From CAYZSU01 sp964480565 (lineage in GTDB: Bacteria > UBA10199 > 2-02-FULL-44-16 > JAAZCA01), in assembly GCA_964480565.1 (NCBI GenBank), contig CAYZSU010000008.1:1-48865 (forward strand): 48,865 bases of DNA, in the 5' to 3' direction. How positions within the stretch are numbered: position 1 is the stretch's first letter; the number at the start of each line of letters is the position of its first letter. The notes under the pieces are model-generated. The model was not told where the DNA came from. It worked only from the letters and a program-made list of their open reading frames with translations, and did no database searches. Both the position numbers and the translations under genes were made by a program. Below, in pieces: positions 1 through 7,818 of this stretch.

Positions 1-39
1 CTATAACGATCAAATGATATTTGCGCTAGATGCGCTTCG

Positions 40-633
40 CTAACCGCTTACTTTGAATTGCCTGGCTGCATTTGCTTCAATGGGATCAGTGCTTGCGTCG
101 AGGCGAGTTATGAAATGTGTCAGTACTATATTGGTATGCCTAAATGTTTGTGGAATTTCATTTTCTTTCAAGGCGTGTTGATAATCGAATGCAGTTTTTG
201 CGCTACTATCCCTTGTTCCTGTGGATAGCATGATATTGTCGAGTGGTGTTGCATTGAGTGGTGTTGCATTGGCTCCAGGTATGCCTGCAAGTGCCAGCTC
301 AGGCGACATGCCACCTAAAAATTGTTGAATGCCTGCAATGGCACGCTCAGCCGCGCCATAGAGGATTTTATGAATGGCGCTCCATACGTGCCTTGCATCA
401 CGACCTAGTAGTTGATCTAAAGCCGTGAATCCTACAAGGGCAGTGGGTGGTTTTCGAACAGACGACCATAATGATAGCTGCCCTGTCCTTTGTGGATGTA
501 TTGCAGGAAGGCGTATTGTAAATGCATTGTGGCTAGATCCTTTTTGAGATGCAGCAATAATACTCGGTTGTGCTATTTGAGATGCAGTGTTAGCACTCGG
601 TCTGGGTAATCTCAATAGGGATGGTCCAATCAT
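40..633 (-). CDS. Hypothetical protein with Pro/Ser-rich N-terminus
   Basis: This 197-aa protein is not recognised. The ATG at 633 is preceded by an AAGGA-like ribosome binding site. The first 60 residues are rich in Pro, Ser and Arg (LLRLPRPS near the start). Residues about 70-110 look helical and mildly hydrophobic (ALDQLLG, HVWSAIHKILYG). There is no Sec signal peptide and no membrane segment. It is the last of three consecutive minus-strand genes whose N-termini resemble each other in composition and carry a hydrophobic-basic-Pro motif (LLRLPRPS, LLKIPRSF, IIKFPTSLARPS). A short duplication, ATPLNATPLDN, sits around residue 125. That the three N-termini form a shared targeting or secretion signal is only inference. 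Confidence 0.6.
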   Translation of the reverse strand: MIGPSLLRLPRPSANTASQIAQPSIIAASQKGSSHNAFTIRLPAIHPQRTGQLSLWSSVRKPPTALVGFTALDQLLGRDARHVWSAIHKILYGAAERAIAGIQQFLGGMSPELALAGIPGANATPLNATPLDNIMLSTGTRDSSAKTAFDYQHALKENEIPQTFRHTNIVLTHFITRLDASTDPIEANAARQFKVSG

Positions 634-722
634 GTATGTGTCCTTGTAATTATTTCATGCTAATTTAACGTGTTTTATAGCAAAGTAAATAAAGTTCGGT
701 ATTACTTCTAAAAAAAATAGGA

Positions 723-1661
723 TTAAATATCAAAATCAAACAGATCGCCGTCACTAGTGCCAAAACCGTAGGGATCATCATTAGTAGTGTCATTGCCATC
801 TGGAACATAAGGAGCTGTGTAAAAATCTGGAGGTAGTTTTTTGGGGTTCGCAGGTCGTATTTGGCGCATATCGAGTGTTTCACATTGAGGGGGTGGCGTA
901 TCTTGTCTAAACATACCAGTATCGTCACTATCACCAGTATCGTCACTATCATCGAATAAGCTCCTCATTGCAATGCTAGCAAGTATTTCATTCAGTGTGG
1001 TATGTAATTCGTTTATTGTGCCAAGTTCTCGATTATAGCGCAATCGCTGCTGATGAATAGTGTCTAGAATAGGTATTGCAAATTCATTAGCTAGACGCTG
1101 AATTTGTGCTGCACTTGTAGTAATGGAGGGGGAGTTTTGTTCAATATGTCGAAGTGAAAGCAATAGTGTCCGTATGTCAGAGTGAACACTTGTCACATGA
1201 GTTGGATTGCCACGTAAGCTCTGTTGTAGTCTTATAAATAGTGTTGCGATCTCTCGGATCTGCGTTGCATAGAGATGTCCACTGGCATTGTTTGTTGGAT
1301 TTTCTGATGTCATATAGGATATGCTGAAATCTATAGTTGTCTGAGCGCCATAAGGTCCAATTCCTGCAAGTTGTGGTTGAGGGCCTATTAATGGTAAACT
1401 ATTGCGAATGCCATCCCACATGTATGAACATAGTCGTATTAGTTGAGTGTCTAACCAGCCAAGTCCTGCATGTGTTGATAAGGGGGCAGAAAATAATGTC
1501 GTTGAGGGCTGCCGCCTAGTGTGTTGCGGTAATCTTGTCCAGGCCTGCATAGGCGCTGCAGACATAAATGATGTAGGCCGTGTATTAGCTGGGGTAAGAG
1601 GTCTGATACATGCACTGCGGGGAATAGTTGGCATAAAGGATCTGGGGATTTTTAGCAGCAT
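723..1661 (-). CDS. Hypothetical protein, acidic C-terminus
   Basis: This 312-aa protein is not recognised. I start it at the ATG at 1661, because GGAG stands six bases before that codon; an ATG four codons upstream overlaps the same site. The N-terminus LLKIPRS and the following Pro/Arg/Thr-rich 60 residues resemble the two neighbouring genes. The middle (about residues 125-225) is predicted by eye to be helical with regularly spaced Leu and Ile. The C-terminus is acidic, with a tandem DDSDDTG/DSDDTG duplication and an end in DGDLFDFDI. No signal peptide or transmembrane segment is visible. It lies 61 bp after the 1781-2863 gene's end and 89 bp before the 40-633 gene, so co-transcription of all three is plausible. 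Confidence 0.62.
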   Translation of the reverse strand: MLLKIPRSFMPTIPRSACIRPLTPANTRPTSFMSAAPMQAWTRLPQHTRRQPSTTLFSAPLSTHAGLGWLDTQLIRLCSYMWDGIRNSLPLIGPQPQLAGIGPYGAQTTIDFSISYMTSENPTNNASGHLYATQIREIATLFIRLQQSLRGNPTHVTSVHSDIRTLLLSLRHIEQNSPSITTSAAQIQRLANEFAIPILDTIHQQRLRYNRELGTINELHTTLNEILASIAMRSLFDDSDDTGDSDDTGMFRQDTPPPQCETLDMRQIRPANPKKLPPDFYTAPYVPDGNDTTNDDPYGFGTSDGDLFDFDI

Positions 1662-1780
1662 GATTGTCTCCATGATGAATACTGTTATATCATATTTTTA
1701 GAATAGTGATATAGCAATGTTTATTGTCTCAAAATGGTTATCGGCAGACCCTAAAAAAAGTTGCTAATATTTTCAAGTTT

Positions 1781-2863
1781 TTAATGAATCGAAAAAAAAT
1801 TGCTTTCTATGTCTATGTCTTTAAAAAACAATATGCCACCTTCTATTAAACGATTTTCGCTGATTGGATATCTTGTCAGCTGAAAGAAGTTTAGAGCGGC
1901 TTGCAACGCGTTTGCAAGTGCTGTTTTTAACTGATTAGGGGTACGTTGAGTGCTGTTAAACACAGGATGGTGTTCAAGTTCGTTAAATCGACAATAAATA
2001 CTTGATTGATAATAATTATACCATGCATTGAGCCAATTATATATTGAAGGTGTAATGGTCAATTCACCGCTTTGGGCAAAGGTAGATATTGCATCCAATT
2101 GGCGCAAATCCTCTATGCCATGAAATAAGCTAAGGCCATACTCGATCCATGGATTGTGATTGGATCTGGCATTTTCATATCGGCGCAATCGTGCGCGTTC
2201 ATCTGTGAAACCACTGGGATGAAAGTGGATGGGTATTGTGCGCCCATTATGATTGATAATGGGATTTGATATGGATTCAAAGAATAAGGACAATGTTCGC
2301 GGAAATAAATGGAATATGCGTGTTGCTAAGGTAGTAAAACACGGTAACCGAGCGTTACTTATTGATCGGTTTATAACTTGATTGTAATATTCCATAAGAC
2401 CAAGAAATGGAATGAGTTCTTCTGGAAAAGGGTCATTATACGATGGGATTGCAAGGGTATTTTTATATACCAATGATGCGATCATATCATGTGATTCACC
2501 CCTTGCGGCTTGGATCATATCTCCTGTAATCGGGCGATCTAAGAGAGCGGCTTCTGCAATATGCGTCCATTTATTGCGATTGAGGTGGGGGTGAAATGAT
2601 CGTGCATTTATATTTAATCCGTCAACGGTTAAGCGGATGTTAGATGGGGGAGCGCTACGAATGCCTTGAGTGAGTCGTCTTCCAATATAGCTTGCGAGTG
2701 GAGGTGCAGATGGCGGAATAATGTGAGTGGACAATGATATTATTGACGAATCGGGCTTTGGCGGTATCTGCAAAAAAGACATTACGCTAGGTCTCATTGT
2801 TGGCGTTGCACTTGGGCGTGCTAAACTCGTCGGAAATTTAATAATACGGGCTATAGGAGCCAT
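1781..2863 (-). CDS. Hypothetical protein, first of three related-looking genes
   Basis: This 360-aa protein is not recognised. The ATG at 2863 has a clear GGGGGAG ribosome binding site. The first 60 residues are Pro/Ser/Ile-rich (IIKFPTSLARPSATP). The rest appears globular, helical and rich in aromatic residues (for example YNWLNAWYNYYQSS near residue 285). There is no signal peptide or membrane segment. It heads the group of three minus-strand genes and probably carries the group's promoter in the region 2864-3007. The similarity to the neighbours is confined to N-terminal composition, so distant paralogy or a shared export signal are both possible. Confidence 0.62.
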   Translation of the reverse strand: MAPIARIIKFPTSLARPSATPTMRPSVMSFLQIPPKPDSSIISLSTHIIPPSAPPLASYIGRRLTQGIRSAPPSNIRLTVDGLNINARSFHPHLNRNKWTHIAEAALLDRPITGDMIQAARGESHDMIASLVYKNTLAIPSYNDPFPEELIPFLGLMEYYNQVINRSISNARLPCFTTLATRIFHLFPRTLSLFFESISNPIINHNGRTIPIHFHPSGFTDERARLRRYENARSNHNPWIEYGLSLFHGIEDLRQLDAISTFAQSGELTITPSIYNWLNAWYNYYQSSIYCRFNELEHHPVFNSTQRTPNQLKTALANALQAALNFFQLTRYPISENRLIEGGILFFKDIDIESNFFSIH

Positions 2864-3171
2864 TAGCGTTTCTCCCCCTGATAACGGTAATGCAAATGCA
2901 TTATCAATTGAATGACAGGTAATTATTATTATAAACGATGAATAATGATTTTTGAAATACTGCTAAGATAAACTCAATAATTACTGATCGTATGTATCGA
3001 GAATTATAAAAAAAGGCAACCCCAAAGGATTGCCTTTTTATCAATTTTTAGGGGCTTGCGTCACCCCCTCCACCGGCAAAAGCCGTCGGAGCCTCCCCTG
3101 TCTCGCTTGCTTTGCAAGTTGGGTAGATTCCTATGCGCTTGCCCATGGGAATCTATTAATTTCATTATTTT
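2864..3171. other. Intergenic region with terminator and repeat-like sequence
   Basis: This stretch separates two minus-strand genes. It holds a hairpin with flanking A and T runs at 3008-3040. Next to it, about 3060-3150, is GC-richer sequence with several short inverted repeats (GGCAAAAGCC; CTTGCTTTGCAAG). The CTTGCTTTGCAAG part resembles the sequence around 7235-7260, so it may be a dispersed non-coding repeat. I see no gene here. Confidence 0.5.
3008..3040. terminator. Bidirectional rho-independent terminator
   Basis: The hairpin AAAAGGCAA / TTGCCTTTT has a 10-base loop, a run of A on the left and T on the right. It would terminate the POT transporter transcript on the minus strand. Confidence 0.75.
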
Positions 3172-4707
3172 TTAAGCATTATGGCTATAGCGATTGAGTA
3201 CTTTGTAAAATAATGCGAGTACAATCCCAACGCCAATAGCGATATAGCCCAAGTCATTAAAGACATTGCCATAGACATGTGCAGCATCAAGAGCGGACAT
3301 ATTGGCGGTAAGTTCGCCGGTCTCTGCACTTTGGCTGGTGAGCTTAGCAATAAAACCGGCAATATACTGTGCAAATGCCATGGATAACATCCAAATGCCC
3401 ATCATCAATGCACCAATGCGCGCTGGCGATAATTTCGTAACCGCGGATAATCCAATGGGGGATGTGCATAATTCACCTGTGGTATGCAATAAAATGCCTA
3501 AGAGTAACCACCATACCGTGGATAATCCCTGTGCATTGGATGACATAGCGCCATAGTATAGAACGAAAAAACCAACTCCCAATTGAATGAGAGCAAGGGA
3601 AAATTTAAGTGTAACGGACAGATCTTTTTTTCGTGCGCCTAAAAAAATCCAAAGCTTAGATAGTAATGGCGCGACAATGAGAATAAATACTGGGTTCACG
3701 GATTGAAATAAGGAAGCCGGTACTGTCCATACGAAATGACTCCCCTGAATAACAGAGCTTGGAAATAAATGCAGGATAAATGTGGGCAGCCATGTAATGA
3801 TCAGCTCTCGGTCCACATTGCGATCGGTAAATAAATTCATTGAACTGCCGGCTTGTTCAAAAAATGCCCAAAATATCATGGAAAAAACAGTGAAAACAAG
3901 GAGCACAGTTAGTCGTTGCCATTCCACTGTATTGCAGTGTTTGACCATATAATAGATTATATAGCTCAGCGAAATAATGCCGACAATGGTGAGCAAATCA
4001 CCTACATAACTGCCAAATTGGACGAGTAATGTGGCACCTATTACAAGAGCTGCGGCACCAATATATACCCACACTTCTTTATTAATGCCAAGATGATGTT
4101 CGCGAAGTTTTTCAGGTTGTGGGGGCTTGGCAATATCACCCAACATGCGTTGGCCATATAAAAATACGATTAATCCGAAAAACATACCAATGCCGGCAAT
4201 GCTAAATCCATAATGCCACCCATAAATTTCACCGATAGCACCGCATAGTATTGGTGAAAGTAATGCACCTAAATTAATACCCATGTAGAATATAGTAAAT
4301 CCACCATCGCGGCGTGGATCGCCTTCTGGATAAAGGGCGCCGACAATGGTTGAAATATTGGGTTTGAAAAAACCATTGCCTACGATCAATAAGCCCAATG
4401 CAAGATAGAAGATGGACAGCGTATTAAATGCCATGGCAAAATGGCCAAGCATCATGAATATTGCGCCTAAGGTTACAGCCTTGCGATATCCCAGCAGTCG
4501 ATCGGCAATAATGCCACCTAAAAGTGGTGTGGTATATACGAGTGCAGTATAGGCACCGTATAGTGTGTATGCTTTTTCATCGGAGAATAAAAAGTGTTTG
4601 GTAATATAAAAGATTAATAATGCGCGCATGCCATAATAGCTAAAGCGCTCCCACATCTCCACGATAAACAGCATGTATAATGCTCTTGGGTGTTTGGTTT
4701 GATTCAT
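3172..4707 (-). CDS. POT-family proton-dependent peptide transporter
   Basis: This 511-aa protein is a proton-coupled oligopeptide symporter of the POT/PTR2 family in the inner membrane, importing di- and tripeptides or related compounds. The family signature ExxERFxYYG is intact at Glu17, Glu20 and Arg21, the proton-coupling motif of the first helix. A second family signature, a stretch of GGFTIFYMGINLGALLSP, follows near residue 140, and about 12-14 hydrophobic segments span the length. I chose the ATG at 4707 because AGGAG stands just upstream; an open extension of 16 codons runs into the repeat element at 4723-4849 and is unlikely to be translated. A terminator lies about 130 bp downstream. 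Substrate specificity cannot be read from sequence. Confidence 0.93.
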   Translation of the reverse strand: MNQTKHPRALYMLFIVEMWERFSYYGMRALLIFYITKHFLFSDEKAYTLYGAYTALVYTTPLLGGIIADRLLGYRKAVTLGAIFMMLGHFAMAFNTLSIFYLALGLLIVGNGFFKPNISTIVGALYPEGDPRRDGGFTIFYMGINLGALLSPILCGAIGEIYGWHYGFSIAGIGMFFGLIVFLYGQRMLGDIAKPPQPEKLREHHLGINKEVWVYIGAAALVIGATLLVQFGSYVGDLLTIVGIISLSYIIYYMVKHCNTVEWQRLTVLLVFTVFSMIFWAFFEQAGSSMNLFTDRNVDRELIITWLPTFILHLFPSSVIQGSHFVWTVPASLFQSVNPVFILIVAPLLSKLWIFLGARKKDLSVTLKFSLALIQLGVGFFVLYYGAMSSNAQGLSTVWWLLLGILLHTTGELCTSPIGLSAVTKLSPARIGALMMGIWMLSMAFAQYIAGFIAKLTSQSAETGELTANMSALDAAHVYGNVFNDLGYIAIGVGIVLALFYKVLNRYSHNA

Positions 4708-4722
4708 TTTTTCTCCTATAGT

Positions 4723-4849
4723 GGGAGTGTCTTTGGGAACGCCCATCTTCGGCATTGTCCAGCAAATTCAATTCAGCACCATACTCGTATGTATGTGCCT
4801 TCATTGGATTTTCTGTATGCCTTGAATCTGAACATTTTTGAACACTCCC
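4723..4849 (-). mobile_element. MITE-like palindromic element, copy 1
   Basis: A full copy of a repeat family seen again at 7884-8006 and 18055-18180. The ends form an inverted repeat (GGGAGTGT on the left, ACACTCCC on the right). Inner segments are also inverted: CAGAAAATCCAAT versus ATTGAATTTGCTG, and CATAC versus GTATG around the centre. The whole element therefore folds as one long imperfect hairpin. All three copies share CTGAATTGAATTT and CCGAAGATGGGCGTT. On the minus strand it ends about 16 bp before the POT transporter start codon, next to its ribosome binding site. No transposase is encoded. Confidence 0.75.
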
Positions 4850-4994
4850 TAAAACAGCTATTTTGATGGCAGTCTCATAGTGATATATGGGGTTGTTTTT
4901 AGGAATATCACCTTCTGAACAACCTCCAACTTGGACACATAAAGGGCTGTTTTTTACTAAAGCATGTGATTATGCAAGTATTTTTAATGATATA

Positions 4995-5729
4995 TCAGAC
5001 AGGAATAAAATGCGTGGCATTTGGGTCAATGGAAATACATGCAATATTGCTGAGTATGGGGTCGAATGTATATTTGGATGATAATGACATGTTTATGTCG
5101 CGTGTATTTAAGATGGATAACCATTGTTTGCGCTGCATAATATCTGGGCATTCAGCATCGCCTGGGCTAAATACAAGGGCACTATCATTGGAAAGTGCCC
5201 ACTTTTTGATTAATAGAGCGGTGGTATATTGCCTGAATGCGCTATTAATAGCTTTGCCAAGGCCTCTTAGATAAAATCCATCTCCATGCTTGTCATTACT
5301 TGCATAAATGTTCATGGATTGATTCATATGGACACACCATGCACATGTGGCCCAAATGCCATTGGTGAAAAAATCGGATAAGCAATGATGTGGCATGGTT
5401 CTGGACCTTGGAAATTCAAGTCGAATAGATGTGCCAGGCATTTGTACAATTATTTTTGTTTGATGGGAGTGGCATTTAAAATAGCCAAGTTTGGCATGTA
5501 GAAGAAATAGGTTGTCGCTAATCGACTGTGCCCATAAACGATCGAATATATTTTGTGCCTGATGCGCAGATGCGGATGTTAAATCAGTATCCAGGTGTAC
5601 AGGAAATTGCCAGTGATCATGAAATAACGATGCCATATCAATGAGTGATTTCATAGTTGCAAGTGCAATGTTTGATAGTGTTTGCGTTTGCCAAAAAGGC
5701 GGGGGAGGAGTGCTGTGTGAATTAGTCAT
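4995..5729 (-). CDS. Hypothetical protein coupled to TSP3 surface protein
   Basis: This 244-aa protein is not recognised. Its ATG overlaps the stop of the upstream gene (ATGA), so the two are probably translationally coupled and functionally linked. No Sec signal or membrane segment is visible, which suggests a cytoplasmic protein even though its partner is exported. It has a proline run near the start (STPPPPFW) and scattered Cys and His (CAWCVHMNQS around residue 134; HDHWQFPVH around residue 38), but no zinc-binding pattern I can defend. The 145 bp between its end and the repeat element at 4849 show nothing else. Confidence 0.62.
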   Translation of the reverse strand: MTNSHSTPPPPFWQTQTLSNIALATMKSLIDMASLFHDHWQFPVHLDTDLTSASAHQAQNIFDRLWAQSISDNLFLLHAKLGYFKCHSHQTKIIVQMPGTSIRLEFPRSRTMPHHCLSDFFTNGIWATCAWCVHMNQSMNIYASNDKHGDGFYLRGLGKAINSAFRQYTTALLIKKWALSNDSALVFSPGDAECPDIMQRKQWLSILNTRDINMSLSSKYTFDPILSNIACISIDPNATHFIPV

Positions 5730-6550
5730 GCGTGGATCCGCTTTAATAATCCTAGTAGGGCCACTAATAATAGGGGGATCATCGATATAGATGATCTATA
5801 CGTGATACTACAGCTACTTACTGCTGGACGCGTATTGGGAGTGATGCGATTTGCAGTGATTTCATTTTCAACAGGATTTTCATTGTCGCTATCTGGCTCA
5901 GGCGATGTGATGTCTGTGGGTGGTATTTCAATTGGACAGGAATCATCCACTTGCGCGAGTTCGCCTGGGGTATATGTGGTCGTGCATGAATGGCTTGAGT
6001 TATTTTCTTGATCACATGAATCACCAATGGTGTCATTGTCATAATCGTTTTGTGAGGGATTGTAATGATTTGGGCAATTATCATTTAATGTAATAATGTC
6101 ATCATTGTCTGGATCTTGGCAAATGCTGCCATCTTGATCAGGATTGGCATGAATGGGGCAATTGTCTAAATAGTGTAGGAAGCCATCATCGTCTTCATCA
6201 TCACAGGCATCGCCAATGCCATTGTTGTCGGAATCTGCCTGATACCCCACGGACCATTCAATATCAGATAGTGTGGGTTGATTATTTTCATCAACGCTAT
6301 TATCAATATTGCAGGCATATGGATATGAATGGCAATTGCCATTGGGTGTATCGGGGCAATTATCTAAAACAGTTCCTTCCGGTGGGGAAGGTATGTCAGC
6401 AAACCCTGTATTATCAATGATGCCATCGCTATCAGAATCCACATAAAAAGTACCTTCTATTTGAATGAGCGTTAGTGCATGGCTTGTGGATGTAAAGGTG
6501 ATAATTGCGAATGCGAATAAAGCGATTAGCAATTTAAATTGTGAAATCAT
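5726..6550 (-). CDS. Thrombospondin type 3 repeat protein with C-terminal sorting-like tail
   Basis: This 274-aa exported protein starts at the ATG at 6550, preceded by GGGGGAG; 11 upstream in-frame codons are probably not used. Residues 1-25 are a Sec signal peptide ending SHA. Residues about 28-190 contain Ca2+-binding thrombospondin type 3 repeats (DxDxDGxxDxxDNCP, for example DSDSDGIID, DNDDIITLNDNCP, DNDTIGDSCD). The last 30 residues read as a Cys (SSCSITYR), a hydrophobic stretch and a KR-containing end. This is the layout of the tripartite tails MYXO-CTERM or Synerg-CTERM, so the protein may be cleaved and surface-anchored. Adhesion or calcium-dependent structure is the likely role. 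The following gene starts within its stop codon. Confidence 0.85.
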   Translation of the reverse strand: MISQFKLLIALFAFAIITFTSTSHALTLIQIEGTFYVDSDSDGIIDNTGFADIPSPPEGTVLDNCPDTPNGNCHSYPYACNIDNSVDENNQPTLSDIEWSVGYQADSDNNGIGDACDDEDDDGFLHYLDNCPIHANPDQDGSICQDPDNDDIITLNDNCPNHYNPSQNDYDNDTIGDSCDQENNSSHSCTTTYTPGELAQVDDSCPIEIPPTDITSPEPDSDNENPVENEITANRITPNTRPAVSSCSITYRSSISMIPLLLVALLGLLKRIHA

Positions 6551-6670
6551 AGTTCTCCCCCTATGAAATAAATTACTGCCCAATATCGAATAATATGACT
6601 GTTCGTTATATGACGTAAATAATCATATGAGTTAACTAAAGTAAATAAGTATTTCTAGCGCCAATTTTCT

Positions 6671-7120
6671 TTATGAAGTTGTAAGGGCATCTGCAATATG
6701 TTTGATATAGGGGTATATCCACTCGATAGTCATTCCAAAAATAAACCAAATGGGTGCATCAGACAGTTGGATAAGACCTGAGATACTGCCATTGCCGCGG
6801 TATTTCCATGGACAAAGATCAAAGCTTTGCAATAACTTGCCTGCTAAAAATTGAAATGCAAATATGATCAGCATATATACAATTCCTCTGATATACCAGG
6901 GAAGTGCGCCAGTATGAATGCCGATAATAGGGTATAATATGCCTGCAAATCCAAGGACAATAAATAGGATAAGATTTACATCACCATCTAGGATTAATCG
7001 TTTGCGTGAAATAGATTTTTGAATAGCAGAAGCAATGACAATGCCTGTGATACCTAGCAGTCCAAAACAGATGAATTTAATTAATATGTGCATGAGTAGA
7101 CTTATACCGGTTGAATTCAT
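6671..7120 (-). CDS. Small integral membrane protein, putative ABC-transporter type IV-like
   Basis: This 149-aa protein has four to five hydrophobic segments. The motif DLCPWKYRGNGSISGLIQL with DAPIWFIFG nearby resembles the WxYSxxxxNxxGxIxL...WF pattern of the PF06541 family (putative ABC-transporter type IV, CmpB-like). The assignment rests on that pattern only. I place the start at the ATG at 7120; a TTG three codons upstream is possible. No convincing ribosome binding site is seen at either. It stands alone, 120 bp upstream of the TSP3 gene. Function is unknown. Confidence 0.62.
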   Translation of the reverse strand: MNSTGISLLMHILIKFICFGLLGITGIVIASAIQKSISRKRLILDGDVNLILFIVLGFAGILYPIIGIHTGALPWYIRGIVYMLIIFAFQFLAGKLLQSFDLCPWKYRGNGSISGLIQLSDAPIWFIFGMTIEWIYPYIKHIADALTTS

Positions 7121-7159
7121 TTTGATCAAGAATCTTTACATCTCTGTTGTTTTTGTTCA

Positions 7160-7373
7160 CCCACACACAACAACAGCCTTCAGGGACTTTTGTCCTCTTG
7201 CAACACCTCTACATGCGTAGTCTCCAGGGATTCCCCTCTTCGTTTGCTTTTGCAAACTCCAAGGATCCACAGCTCTAATCGCAGCCGTCGCATATATCGC
7301 AACAGCTGCTCAAGACCATGTGGGGAACCTCGATGCTTCTCACCGCCCACACACAACAACAGCCTTCAGGGAC
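7160..7373. repeat. 28-bp direct repeat pair beside tRNA-Arg
   Basis: An identical 28-bp sequence, ending in CAACAGCCTTCAGGGAC, occurs at 7160-7187 and at 7346-7373, 186 bp apart. The copy at 7346 continues through AAAA into its own inverse, making the perfect hairpin that follows the tRNA. The copy at 7160 continues through TTTT into GTCC and then diverges. The interval (7188-7345) has no convincing gene. Confidence 0.75.
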
Positions 7374-7394
7374 AAAAGTCCCTGAAGGCTGTTG
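7357..7394 (-). terminator. Perfect 17-bp hairpin directly after tRNA-Arg
   Basis: A 17-bp perfect stem with a four-base loop begins within the CCA end of the tRNA gene on the minus strand. The sequence after the stem is T/G-rich rather than a clean T run, so it may serve as a terminator or as a 3'-end processing signal. Confidence 0.55.
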
Positions 7395-7469
7395 GCGCGC
7401 CTGGGAGGATTCGAACCCCCGACCCCCTGATCCGTAGTCAGGTGCTCTAATCCACTGAGCCACAAGCGC
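7393..7469 (-). tRNA. tRNA-Arg (anticodon ACG)
   Basis: The minus strand folds into a full cloverleaf. The acceptor stem GCGCTTG pairs with CAGGCGC (one G-T pair). The anticodon stem CCTGA/TCAGG encloses the loop CTACGGA with anticodon ACG. The T arm GGGGG-TTCGAAT-CCTCC is normal, the discriminator is G, and CCA is encoded. The ACG anticodon is normally deaminated to ICG and reads CGU, CGC and CGA. A 17-bp hairpin starts right at the CCA end. Confidence 0.95.
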
Positions 7470-7482
7470 ATAAAGTCGAATT

Positions 7483-7511
7483 AAATTAGTCAGATTGACT
7501 ATGATTGTCAA
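7483..7511 (-). promoter_or_regulatory. Sigma-70-type promoter of tRNA-Arg
   Basis: On the minus strand a perfect -35 box TTGACA (7511-7506) is followed after 17 bp by TAATTT (7488-7483). Transcription would begin near 7476, a few bases before the mature tRNA 5' end at 7469, which fits a tRNA promoter well. Confidence 0.55.
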
Positions 7512-7632
7512 GGAATATGTATTGTGCAAGTGCGCCACATATAAAAATATCAGCGATATGTAGGGACTGCCATTAAATATAGATAGGTAATATCTATATA
7601 TACTATATATCTACATGTTATTTTAGATGTAT

Positions 7633-7659
7633 TTGACATTTTACTGTAAAGTCTATAGT
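7633..7659 (+). promoter_or_regulatory. Possible promoter of the giant lipoprotein gene
   Basis: A perfect TTGACA at 7633-7638 is followed after 15 bp by TATAGT at 7654-7659. The spacer is shorter than the usual 17 bp. It would give a leader of about 150 nt before the start codon at 7819. No other clear promoter is seen in 7512-7818. Confidence 0.35.
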
Positions 7660-7818
7660 GTCCCGCACACACAATTCCACAAAAAATCTTTTTATTTCAA
7701 TCAGTTGTATGTTTTTTCACATATTCGTTAAACACCTGCCAAATATTATTTTGCGAGTGTTATTGATATAATTCACAAGTCGATGTCGCTGATTTTCCAT
7801 TTTTCAAGGGGGCAATAA

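Noticed and set aside
7160..7469. attL/attR pair of an element integrated at tRNA-Arg
   Set aside because: The 28-bp direct repeat lies beyond the tRNA 3' end and does not duplicate its 3' part. Only 186 bp separates the copies, and no integrase is nearby.
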